12,436 nt of DNA from assembly GCA_948663575.1 (NCBI GenBank), contig CAPNAV010000026.1, forward strand, positions 1 to 12,436, read 5' to 3'. The notes beneath the pieces were generated by a model. That model made no database searches. It saw nothing but the letters and a program-made list of their open reading frames with translations, and was not told where the DNA came from. This document shows, in pieces, positions 1 to 5,497 of this stretch. Origin of the DNA: an uncultured Candidatus Saccharibacteria bacterium. GTDB taxonomy: Bacteria; Patescibacteriota; Saccharimonadia; Saccharimonadales; Saccharimonadaceae. The first letter of the stretch is position 1. Each line of letters opens with the position of its first letter. The translations under genes were made by a program, and so were the position numbers.

Positions 1-17
1 TCATCACAAACTATGGT

Positions 18-30
18 TTGGAAATTCCAA
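18..30. promoter_or_regulatory. 13-bp palindrome upstream of the first promoter
   Basis: TTGGAA-A-TTCCAA is a perfect inverted repeat about 23 bp upstream of the TATAAT box at 54-59, where a -35 element would lie. A second short repeat, CAAAC/GTTTG, overlaps its left edge. No recognisable -35 hexamer is present. It could be an operator or an activator site for the gene at 66. This is inferred from position and symmetry only. Confidence 0.3.
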
Positions 31-50
31 GAAACTATCCACAAAAAGTA

Positions 51-59
51 TGCTATAAT
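51..59 (+). promoter_or_regulatory. Extended -10 promoter, leaderless type
   Basis: TGC-TATAAT is an extended -10 box. Exactly 6 nt separate the final T (59) from the ATG at 66, so transcription should begin at or within a base of the start codon. No purine-rich ribosome binding site precedes the ATG. The same spacing occurs before the genes at 2840 and 8837. Confidence 0.7.
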
Positions 60-65
60 ATACTT

Positions 66-1877
66 ATGTTTGAGAGTAAATCGGATGGGCTACAATATCA
101 AAACGGTCAAACTTTAGTGCCGACCGCAGCAGAACTCAACGCCGCGGCGCCAATGGCCGCCCCCGCCGCCTCTCCCGTCTCCACCAATCTCCCCGAGCGC
201 GAACGTATCCAGCGTACCATTATTGAATATTTCATCGCCAAACTTACTTCTGACTTCCCTACCACACTTCGCCCACAAGATAATTCCGCCAAACGCCGTT
301 ATCTTCTTCAGGCTCTCCGTGAGAACAAAATCTCCTCTGCCGACGAAGATGCTTATCTCAAAACTCTTCCTATGCCAATTAGCCTAGTTGGCAGCCGTCA
401 CATTTTTGAACAGATTTCTATAGACCTTCGCCAAAAACAAATCCTCGCCATCGTCACTGGTCATAATATTTCCAACTGGCAAGATGTCCTCGCCAAAGAT
501 ATCGATGATTTCCTCGCCGCTCCCCGTCGCAATCAACCAGATTATCGCACCCCAGTTGGCTTTGCTGATCTCCGCCGTCGTTTTCTCCACGAAATCCAAC
601 AGCAAGCCACACCTACTCAACTTGATGATTATATTAAATCTATGGACGATTTCGAGCAAAATCTTTATGGCGAACGCTTCATCTATTATCTTCAAATTGA
701 GGCTCTCCGTAAAGAAGCTGTCGCCCAAGGCCAAAGCATCGACACCATCACCGCCGTAGCTCCAGACTCTACTACTCCTGTCGTAGCCAAACCTCAAGAC
801 TCCCTTGCCGCCTCAAATGCCATCTCCACCAGCCCAGTTTCCGAAGCTCCCGCCGTACCATTATCACCCGTTAGTGACGAACGTCGCGACCAACTCCTCA
901 GTCACGCTACTATCGATGGTGACTATTGGCACCAAGGTGGCCAAGATTATCGCCTCGGTATTCCCAGCTTAGTCAATGCCGGTCTCGAACCGTTCTTCGA
1001 GGTCTCCGTCGACAATCAGCCAGTCTATCTCTCTAATCTCTTCCAGCTCACCAGCGAGCAAATGGCTGCTATCGCCTACATCCCCAGCCCCACAGGAGTC
1101 AAAGTCCGTAGTTTTTATCGCAATAAAAATCGTGCCATTTGGCATTATTTCCCTGATTATATCCGCGATATCAGCGGCGAAGGTATTGATGTTTTTGGTG
1201 CCGGTTTCCACGAAAAATCCACCGCCCTTCCTATTATCCTTCAGGCCGCTCTTAACCAAATTGAGCGCAATCGCGATATTATTGACCTCTCCACTACCAA
1301 CCCCGATTTTCTATTCGCTGGTACCGCTTATGCTTATAATACTCGCCAAGAATATCGTGACGCCTATAATCGTGGCATACTCCGCGGCGATTTTTATCGT
1401 GAAGTTTCTTCCACCGCTTATAATGCTGATTCCGGCGCCGTCATCACCCAGAGTCGCCGCAAGATCGCCCCACAACTCCTTTCCGTTAATGCCGAGACCG
1501 CGCCCAATTTTGAGACTCTCATCACCCGCTATTCTGCCTACTCTGGTTTCGCTGGCCAAATCATGGGCGAAGGTTTTCCCGCCAACGACAAACAAACCAA
1601 CTGGCTCTTCTATAGCGACTATCGCGGTCGTTGTTGGGTAGCCAATATCGAGACTATCTCCCCCGTCACCAGCACTGGTTGCCGCCGTGAATGGCTTCTC
1701 CCTACTGATATTTCCACTCCTCTATATGAATCCACTCATCTCGCCGATGGCTATGGTGACCCCAGCGACACCCGCAACGGTAGTTACATTAGTATGTGGA
1801 ACAATTACCTCAGCAAAATTCCTCTCCTCCAGCAATACCTTTCCATTATCACCCGCACTCGCAACCCCCGCGAATAA
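66..1877 (+). CDS. Hypothetical protein, 603 aa
   Basis: I do not recognise this protein. The ATG at 66 is chosen over an in-frame TTG at 18 because the -10 box at 54-59 lies between them, which would leave the TTG untranscribed. Residues about 19-39 are rich in Ala and Pro and look disordered. Residues about 40-225 look mainly helical and charged. A second Pro/Ser/Ala/Val linker lies at about 230-270. The C-terminal 330 residues are rich in aromatic residues and may be a separate folded domain. No signal peptide or membrane helix is visible, so it is probably cytoplasmic. Codons often end in C, as in valS. The gene stands alone, converging on the Nudix gene. It is probably lineage-specific. 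Confidence 0.75.
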   Translation: MFESKSDGLQYQNGQTLVPTAAELNAAAPMAAPAASPVSTNLPERERIQRTIIEYFIAKLTSDFPTTLRPQDNSAKRRYLLQALRENKISSADEDAYLKTLPMPISLVGSRHIFEQISIDLRQKQILAIVTGHNISNWQDVLAKDIDDFLAAPRRNQPDYRTPVGFADLRRRFLHEIQQQATPTQLDDYIKSMDDFEQNLYGERFIYYLQIEALRKEAVAQGQSIDTITAVAPDSTTPVVAKPQDSLAASNAISTSPVSEAPAVPLSPVSDERRDQLLSHATIDGDYWHQGGQDYRLGIPSLVNAGLEPFFEVSVDNQPVYLSNLFQLTSEQMAAIAYIPSPTGVKVRSFYRNKNRAIWHYFPDYIRDISGEGIDVFGAGFHEKSTALPIILQAALNQIERNRDIIDLSTTNPDFLFAGTAYAYNTRQEYRDAYNRGILRGDFYREVSSTAYNADSGAVITQSRRKIAPQLLSVNAETAPNFETLITRYSAYSGFAGQIMGEGFPANDKQTNWLFYSDYRGRCWVANIETISPVTSTGCRREWLLPTDISTPLYESTHLADGYGDPSDTRNGSYISMWNNYLSKIPLLQQYLSIITRTRNPRE

Positions 1878-1905
1878 CTAAACCTCATCCCAAATTTGTC
1901 TCCAC

Positions 1906-1938
1906 AAAAAGGGCCGCAACCGAAATCGCGACCTTTTT
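1906..1938. terminator. Bidirectional hairpin terminator
   Basis: AAAAAGG...CGC pairs with GCG...CCTTTTT across a short internal bulge and a 10-nt loop. A-rich and T-rich ends on either side suit termination from both directions. It lies between the convergent ends of the 603-aa gene (stop 1877) and the Nudix gene (stop 1945). Confidence 0.65.
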
Positions 1939-1944
1939 CAAAAA

Positions 1945-2577
1945 CTACCATTCCAAACGCCTTAAATGAATCAACGCCTGAATCCCGGCAATGTAGGTAT
2001 TTGCATCCTTGAGATATCCAGCCTGAAGCATTTCAAAGAACATCATCTTGCTCACCTTATATAGCTGGATATATTCCCCTCCATCCGGTTTCAGCCCCTG
2101 CCGCTGCTCGCAATATTCCGCCAGATAAGCCTGCACCGATCGCCGTATCATTCCCGGATTCTGATAATGGCAGCCAAGATCCGTAAAATTCTCAGGATCG
2201 GTTGTCATTCCAGTCTCCTCCAGCAGCTCTCTGATTCCAGTCTGCTTGCCACCTTCGGCAGCTTCCGCATATCCAGCCGGAAACTCAATCAACGAGCCTT
2301 CCTTCGTAAGCCCTGTCGGCTGAATCACCATGATAAAATTACCCTCAGAGTCTTCCGGCACTACTATAGTTACTGGACGCGTATTGATATACTCGCGACC
2401 CTGCACAGTCCCGTTCGGATAATTAAAGTCCTGACGTTTCAGCTGATAAAAGCTCTTCTCCCCCAACTTCACATCCTCAGCCTCACTCGCTGGAGTCGCC
2501 CGACATTCTTTCAGATATTCATCAAGTTGCGCCAAGCTGGTAATTTCCCGAATCTCTTTGATATCCTGTCCGCTCAT
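1945..2577 (-). CDS. Nudix hydrolase, ADP-ribose pyrophosphatase-like
   Basis: A complete Nudix box is visible at about residues 102-124: G-x5-E-x7-R-E-L-L-E-E-T-G-M, starting GYAEAAE and ending RELLEETGM. It matches the family signature exactly; its Glu residues bind the metal that hydrolyses nucleoside diphosphate-X bonds. FPAGY just before the box and a total of 210 aa resemble ADP-ribose and sugar-nucleotide pyrophosphatases, which would act in cytoplasmic housekeeping. The substrate cannot be fixed from sequence. The start is supported by AGGAGGT 8 nt upstream and a -10 box further up. The stop is TAG. The possible ADP-ribosyltransferase-fold gene at 2840 is divergent from it. That link is suggestive only. 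Confidence 0.88.
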   Translation of the reverse strand: MSGQDIKEIREITSLAQLDEYLKECRATPASEAEDVKLGEKSFYQLKRQDFNYPNGTVQGREYINTRPVTIVVPEDSEGNFIMVIQPTGLTKEGSLIEFPAGYAEAAEGGKQTGIRELLEETGMTTDPENFTDLGCHYQNPGMIRRSVQAYLAEYCEQRQGLKPDGGEYIQLYKVSKMMFFEMLQAGYLKDANTYIAGIQALIHLRRLEW

Positions 2578-2584
2578 TTACAAT

Positions 2585-2591
2585 ACCTCCT
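2585..2591 (-). promoter_or_regulatory. Ribosome binding site of the Nudix gene
   Basis: AGGAGGT on the minus strand lies about 7 nt before the ATG at 2577. It is a strong Shine-Dalgarno match, in contrast to the leaderless-type genes in this window. Confidence 0.8.
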
Positions 2592-2632
2592 ACATTGTCA
2601 TTTTTTGAAAGGACCTAGCAAGCTATCTTCTC

Positions 2633-2641
2633 ATTATACCA
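2633..2641 (-). promoter_or_regulatory. Extended -10 promoter of the Nudix gene
   Basis: TGG-TATAAT on the minus strand lies about 55 nt upstream of the Nudix start. It predicts a leader of roughly 50 nt that includes the ribosome binding site. No convincing -35 box is seen. The rest of 2642-2824 is AT-rich and I see nothing else in it. Confidence 0.6.
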
Positions 2642-2824
2642 CACGAAACGATACTCGTCAATACTTCTATCATATCTTACATAATCATCCTCATACGTGC
2701 TTCACGCTCCTTGTAATTCCACTCCATTATGAAACCATTTCACGTTCAACCTCTAAAATACGTTCAAAAAGCTAGCATCCCAAAAACATATTCATAGATT
2801 ATATAAGCACATACGTTACTTTAA

Positions 2825-2833
2825 TGATATAAA
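2825..2833 (+). promoter_or_regulatory. Extended -10 promoter, leaderless type
   Basis: TGA-TATAAA has 6 nt between its last base and the ATG at 2840. This is the same arrangement as before the genes at 66 and 8837. No ribosome binding site is present. Confidence 0.55.
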
Positions 2834-2839
2834 TTAAAT

Positions 2840-3550
2840 ATGACAAAACACCTAACCGTTAAGGATATCTCTCTAATCGACATAGAAAATTCATTTTTTC
2901 ATTACACTAATCGACAAAATCTCAATACTATTCTACAAAAAGGCCTTGAACCAAGAATTGGCGAAAACTCTTTATACGTCGAAAAAACACCCAAAGTATT
3001 CTTTGCAAAAGGCGAAAAAGGCATCATTGCCATCATAGATGTCTGGCTAAAATGGTTAACTGCTAAAAGCAATACTCATAAATTTGTGTACTGGCTAGGC
3101 ACTTTTTACATGAAGACTCCTTTTTGCATAAAAAGTATCCCCAATAATCTTGTTGAGAGAAATTTAAAAGACCCTAAAAGGCGCCACCAAACATACGCAA
3201 AAATGAAAACAATCTTAGATAACAGCGTTTTCCTTATACTCGATTTAGAGGAAAAAATTGATTTTGATTATAACGATATAGACGAAGTCAAAAATACCTA
3301 TTATGAAAGTTTTCTAAAATTATTATACCCCGATGATAGCAACTTACAAGATCACCGAATTGAATACTGGAATATGCACACTTTTTCAAACAAAATCATC
3401 GAACCCCAAAAAATCACCCTACTAAAACACGATGACAAATACAATGCAAATAGCCTACTAATCAGCATCATAGAAAAAGACATAGAATACATCAAATGTA
3501 ATTATGAATTCTTATACGAATATTACATATATACTAAAACACTAAATTAA
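2840..3550 (+). CDS. Possible ADP-ribosyltransferase-fold protein (H-Y-T motif)
   Basis: The N-terminus contains FFHYTNRQNLNTILQKGLEP (about residues 19-38). An H-Y-T triad followed by a 'NL..IL..GL' helix is a pattern seen in several ADP-ribosyltransferase-like and RNA 2'-phosphotransferase-like families. RIGENSLYVEKTPKVFFAKG follows directly. I recall similar openings in hypothetical proteins of Firmicutes, but could not check. A catalytic Glu cannot be assigned, so activity is unproven. The rest of the 236 aa is rich in Lys, Ile, Asn and Tyr. Its base composition is markedly more AT-rich than that of the neighbouring long genes, which suggests acquisition by transfer. A helix-rich C-terminus ends in a Tyr cluster. 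It could be a toxin, a nucleic-acid modifier or a degenerate relative. Confidence 0.6.
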   Translation: MTKHLTVKDISLIDIENSFFHYTNRQNLNTILQKGLEPRIGENSLYVEKTPKVFFAKGEKGIIAIIDVWLKWLTAKSNTHKFVYWLGTFYMKTPFCIKSIPNNLVERNLKDPKRRHQTYAKMKTILDNSVFLILDLEEKIDFDYNDIDEVKNTYYESFLKLLYPDDSNLQDHRIEYWNMHTFSNKIIEPQKITLLKHDDKYNANSLLISIIEKDIEYIKCNYEFLYEYYIYTKTLN

Positions 3551-3649
3551 ACAACTCCCAGAAGATAACTTAACCCATCAAGTATCCACTTCTGGCGAAA
3601 CACTCTGAGCAAAATTCTAGCAATTACACTAGCATCTCAAGAATAAATT

Positions 3650-3679
3650 TGATATAATCAAGATAACATAACGAAAGGA
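3650..3679 (+). promoter_or_regulatory. Promoter and ribosome binding site of the two-gene unit
   Basis: TGA-TATAAT (3650-3658) is an extended -10 box. AAAGGA (3674-3679) lies 4 nt before the ATG at 3684, a usable but close Shine-Dalgarno. The expected leader is about 18 nt. Nothing else is seen in 3551-3649. Confidence 0.65.
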
Positions 3680-3683
3680 TACC

Positions 3684-3917
3684 ATGGACAATACAGATAT
3701 AAAACGTATCCACAAAGCTATAAACGAGAATAACGAGGCAATAAAAACACTATTCGATAGCGCGAAGGTTATGCAAAGTTCTATACCTCAGTTAACCGAT
3801 GATAAAGATCGTGAAACCATGAAAACTCAATTTAAGAGTGTAGCCGAGGCTATTAACCGTTTAATGGAAAGTGCTACTAGACTATTCGAACTGCTTGAGA
3901 ATGCAGAAAGCGAATAA
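3684..3917 (+). CDS. Small helical protein, 77 aa
   Basis: I do not recognise this protein. It is polar, has no Cys or Trp, and looks almost entirely alpha-helical: DIKRIHKAINENNEAIKTLF, a short turn at SSIPQLTDDKD, then a second helix ending in RLFELLENAESE. The heptad-like spacing of Ile, Leu and Val suggests a helical hairpin or coiled-coil dimer. It has its own promoter and ribosome binding site, and its stop (3915-3917) lies 3 nt before the next ATG, so the two are cotranscribed. It may be a soluble partner of the membrane protein that follows. Confidence 0.65.
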   Translation: MDNTDIKRIHKAINENNEAIKTLFDSAKVMQSSIPQLTDDKDRETMKTQFKSVAEAINRLMESATRLFELLENAESE

Positions 3918-3920
3918 TAA

Positions 3921-4235
3921 ATGGATAAAAAACCTCAGTCAACTTCTGAGGGTGGGCAAAAGGATAGCGGCCTTCATATATTAAGCGAAGAATCATTTCA
4001 AAAATTACAAAAACAGTCAAATACAAAAGCGAAAAAGACGAAAGATGATTGGCGTTCTATTTTTGCATTAATAATACTAAGCGGTCATTTTATTTTAATA
4101 GGCTGCATAGTGCTAGGATGGATATTTGGTAAAGATATAGATTCGGTAATAAAAATATTAAGCGCGGTTGGATCTTTACTAGGATCACCACTTGGATTTG
4201 TTATAGGATATTATTATAAAGACAGAAGCAAATAA
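3921..4235 (+). CDS. Small membrane protein, 104 aa
   Basis: Residues about 1-47 are hydrophilic, Ser/Lys-rich and without a signal peptide (STSEGGQKDSG, then KAKKTKDDW). Two hydrophobic segments follow: SIFALIILSGHFILIGCIVL and a Gly-rich segment, SAVGSLLGSPLGFVIGYYY. They are joined by a short loop (GWIFGKDIDS) and followed by KDRSK, predicting an N-in, C-in hairpin in the cytoplasmic membrane. The start lies 3 nt after the previous stop and has no clear ribosome binding site, which fits translational coupling. No function is assigned. Its place beside an integrase remnant suggests accessory cargo, for example a holin-like or toxin-antitoxin-like pair, but nothing in the sequence proves this. 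Confidence 0.6.
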   Translation: MDKKPQSTSEGGQKDSGLHILSEESFQKLQKQSNTKAKKTKDDWRSIFALIILSGHFILIGCIVLGWIFGKDIDSVIKILSAVGSLLGSPLGFVIGYYYKDRSK

Positions 4236-4242
4236 CTTATAA

Positions 4243-4426
4243 CCACATTATTCCTCATACTGCTACCTCCTGAAAATTAGCCCCAATGACACACAGGCTA
4301 TTCTGGATCATTCTACGGTCACTCTTGCGGAGAATATCTACCAACTCTGCAATAATAACTAACGACCAAGCCGAGGCTATGTTTCAGTATCAAGGATATA
4401 TCCAAAAAGTAGGAATTTCCATCTGA
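4243..4426 (+). pseudogene. Tyrosine recombinase/integrase C-terminal remnant, frameshifted
   Basis: Reading from 4243 gives ...LLKISPNDTQAILDHSTVTL followed by AENIYQL. This matches the C-terminal box of phage-type integrases, in which 'ISP..vQ.iLGHSsv..T...Y' carries the catalytic His and nucleophilic Tyr. Here Asp replaces the usual Gly before HS. A TAA at 4360-4362 stops this frame. The next frame, from 4364, gives DQAEAMFQYQGYIQKVGISI to a TGA at 4424, which could be the shifted tail. Everything upstream, including the first catalytic Arg, is missing. The call rests on this short motif only. Confidence 0.55.
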
Positions 4427-4453
4427 GATCGAGTAAAAAATTGAGTAAAACCA

Positions 4454-4489
4454 AAAAATAGCACCCTCCAAAAAAAGAGTGTTATTTTT
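4454..4489 (+). terminator. Rho-independent terminator
   Basis: A stem of about 14 bp pairs AAAAATAGCACCCT with AGAGTGTTATTTTT, with one mismatch, one G-T pair and an A-rich loop of about 8 nt. The 3' strand ends in a run of five T. It would end transcripts from the two-gene unit and the integrase remnant. The A-run on the other side would allow weak termination from the minus strand. Confidence 0.75.
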
Positions 4490-4521
4490 ACTACCAAAAT
4501 CCGTTTAACCTCTATTATTCC

Positions 4522-4540
4522 CTGGCGGAAGCGAAAGGAT
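4522..4540. repeat. Partial copy of the tRNA-Ser 3' end (candidate attachment-site scar)
   Basis: These 19 bases match 4866-4884, the 3' acceptor arm of tRNA-Ser plus its CCA, at 18 of 19 positions and in the same orientation. A shorter, weaker copy (GGCGGAAG) lies at 4786-4793. A direct repeat of a tRNA 3' end close to an integrase remnant is what a tRNA-targeting integrative element leaves behind. The 344-bp distance is small, so either most of the element is gone or the copy arose another way. Confidence 0.45.
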
Positions 4541-4820
4541 GGAGATCCGCGTCGTCGTCGCTAACGCGACCGGGCGGATAACGAACCTTCAAACATACTC
4601 TTATTTAGAGGATTCGTTATCGAGCGATAGCGAGATTCGAGAATCCTCGTTCTCCAAAAGAAATTCATTGTGAGCCACTAGCAATATTGGAAGAGTACAG
4701 TTTTCTATATTCCCGTATTTTAAAAATTCGCCCGCCCAGGAACGGAGCGAAAAGAAAGCTCGCTTTCTTTTCCGTAGTGACGCCCGGCGGAAGAGAACCC
4801 TCGTTCTCCAAAGGAGAACT
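4541..4820. repeat. Palindrome-rich gene-free segment
   Basis: No gene is supported here. GATAACGAA (about 4575) pairs with TTCGTTATC (about 4613). A 16-nt direct repeat, CCTCGTTCTCCAAAAG (4645-4660), recurs at 4799-4814 with one change. A member of the window's palindrome family, called R1 here, lies at 4732-4790: outer arms CCGCC/GGCGG, loop AGGAACGGAGC, inner arms AAAAGAAAGC/GCTTTCTTTT (4750-4759 and 4762-4771), loop GTGACGCCC. GAGAAC/GTTCTC forms another small hairpin at 4794-4807. Confidence 0.6.
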
Positions 4821-4858
4821 AATTAAAAATAGTCCCATTTTGGGACGTATTTTTAATT
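4821..4858 (-). terminator. Terminator of tRNA-Ser
   Basis: A 17-bp stem pairs AATTAAAAATA plus GTCCCA with TGGGAC plus TATTTTTAATT, with one bulged base and a 3-nt loop. It begins 8 nt beyond the CCA end of the tRNA on the minus strand, which fits termination of that transcript. The minus-strand 3' arm is U-rich. Confidence 0.65.
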
Positions 4859-4866
4859 ATCGCTTC

Positions 4867-4954
4867 TGGCGGAAGCGAGAGGATTCGAACCTCCGAGACA
4901 TTTCTGCCCACACGATTTCGAGTCGTGCGCCTTCAACCACTCGGCCACGCTTCC
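4867..4954 (-). tRNA. tRNA-Ser (anticodon CGA), CCA encoded
   Basis: On the minus strand GGAAGCG (4954-4948) pairs with CGCTTCC to form the acceptor stem. The D arm is GCC...GGC. The anticodon stem CACGA/TCGTG closes loop CTCGAAA, giving anticodon CGA, which reads UCG. A long variable arm (GGGCAGAAATGTCTC region) is typical of a class II serine tRNA. The T arm contains GGTTCGAATCC. The discriminator base is G (4870), followed by an encoded CCA (4869-4867). The gene is followed by a strong hairpin and preceded by its own -10 box. Confidence 0.95.
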
Positions 4955-4961
4955 GTGTTCC

Positions 4962-4970
4962 ATTATACCA
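4962..4970 (-). promoter_or_regulatory. Extended -10 promoter of tRNA-Ser
   Basis: TGG-TATAAT on the minus strand has 7 nt between its last base (4962) and the first base of the mature tRNA (4954). Transcription should start at, or within a base of, the mature 5' end, leaving almost no leader for RNase P to remove. Confidence 0.65.
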
Positions 4971-5021
4971 TACCTCACCCCTAGCCTGCAAAAAATCTAG
5001 TACACACAAAATCCGAATTTC

Positions 5022-5059
5022 TTATAAGATTCTTGGATTTAATTCCAAAAATCTTATAA
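5022..5059. repeat. AT-rich hairpin
   Basis: TTATAAGATTCTTGG (5022-5036) pairs with CCAAAAATCTTATAA (5045-5059) over 15 positions with one mismatch. A second overlapping palindrome, CCAAAAAT...ATTTTTGG, begins at 5045. It could be a minus-strand terminator far downstream of the 777-aa gene. I see no gene in 4971-5146. Confidence 0.5.
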
Positions 5060-5146
5060 TATTTTTGGAGTATACCAAACCCACCTTTTTCAATCACACC
5101 TTATAATTTACTACATTCCTCTCCTCAACCCTAACCTCTCATACAA

Positions 5147-5497
5147 CTTATCATGTTGCCGATGAGAATCCTCTCCAAGCCTAGTTTGTGGGGATTTAAC
5201 CAACTAGAGCTTCAGCCTATACTTTGCTGGACCATCCGCAGCTTACGAGCGTCCAGTTGCAGGAACCGAGCAGAGAAAGAGTATAACTCTTTCTCTTGAG
5301 GTGACGCCCGACTGGTAGCGACTTTAGTCGCGTTGGAAGAGGCGTCCCGTGCCCGCGAATCTGAGCGTAGCGAAGATGGGACACGGGAACGCCATGTCGA
5401 GAAAGTAGTATACATACAGAACCAACAGTACACCATCACAAACTAGGACTGGAGAGATAGGCCGCTAAAATCCATTTCTCATCGGCAACATGATAAG
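5147..5497. repeat. Large nested inverted repeat (composite palindromic element)
   Basis: A perfect 22-bp arm at 5147-5168 is the reverse complement of 5476-5497, which lies inside the 3' coding end of the 777-aa gene. Just inside it, 5171-5190 matches the reverse complement of 5437-5456 at 18 of 20 positions, on the far side of that gene's stop codon. Between the arms lie further palindromes (5241-5393). As minus-strand RNA or single-stranded DNA, the whole 350 bp would fold into one long branched hairpin. No gene is supported in 5191-5464. Confidence 0.8.
5241..5393. repeat. Inner palindrome shared with valS, with a second palindrome nested in it
   Basis: GCTTACGAGCG (5241-5251), GGAAGAGGCGTCCCGTGCCC (5335-5354) and GGGACACGGGAACGCC (5378-5393) all recur in the same order inside valS (10699-10709, 10711-10730, 10739-10754). 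GGCGTCCCGTGCCCG pairs with TGGGACACGGGAACGCC. Between the first two blocks this copy holds about 83 bp absent from valS. That stretch contains family member R2: outer arms CCAGT/ACTGG (5253-5257, 5311-5315), loop AGGAACCGAGC, inner arms GAGAAAGAG/CTCTTTCTC (5273-5281, 5287-5295) and loop GAGGTGACGCCCG. A GCGAC/GTCGC hairpin follows at 5318-5331. Confidence 0.8.

Noticed and set aside
976..1641. 221-aa + strand frame inside the 603-aa gene
   Set aside because: It is a shadow frame of Ser, Pro, Ile and Leu from a C-rich coding sequence, with no start signals of its own.
4687..5106. 139-aa open frame on the + strand
   Set aside because: It runs through R1, the tRNA terminator and the complement of tRNA-Ser, so it is not a gene.
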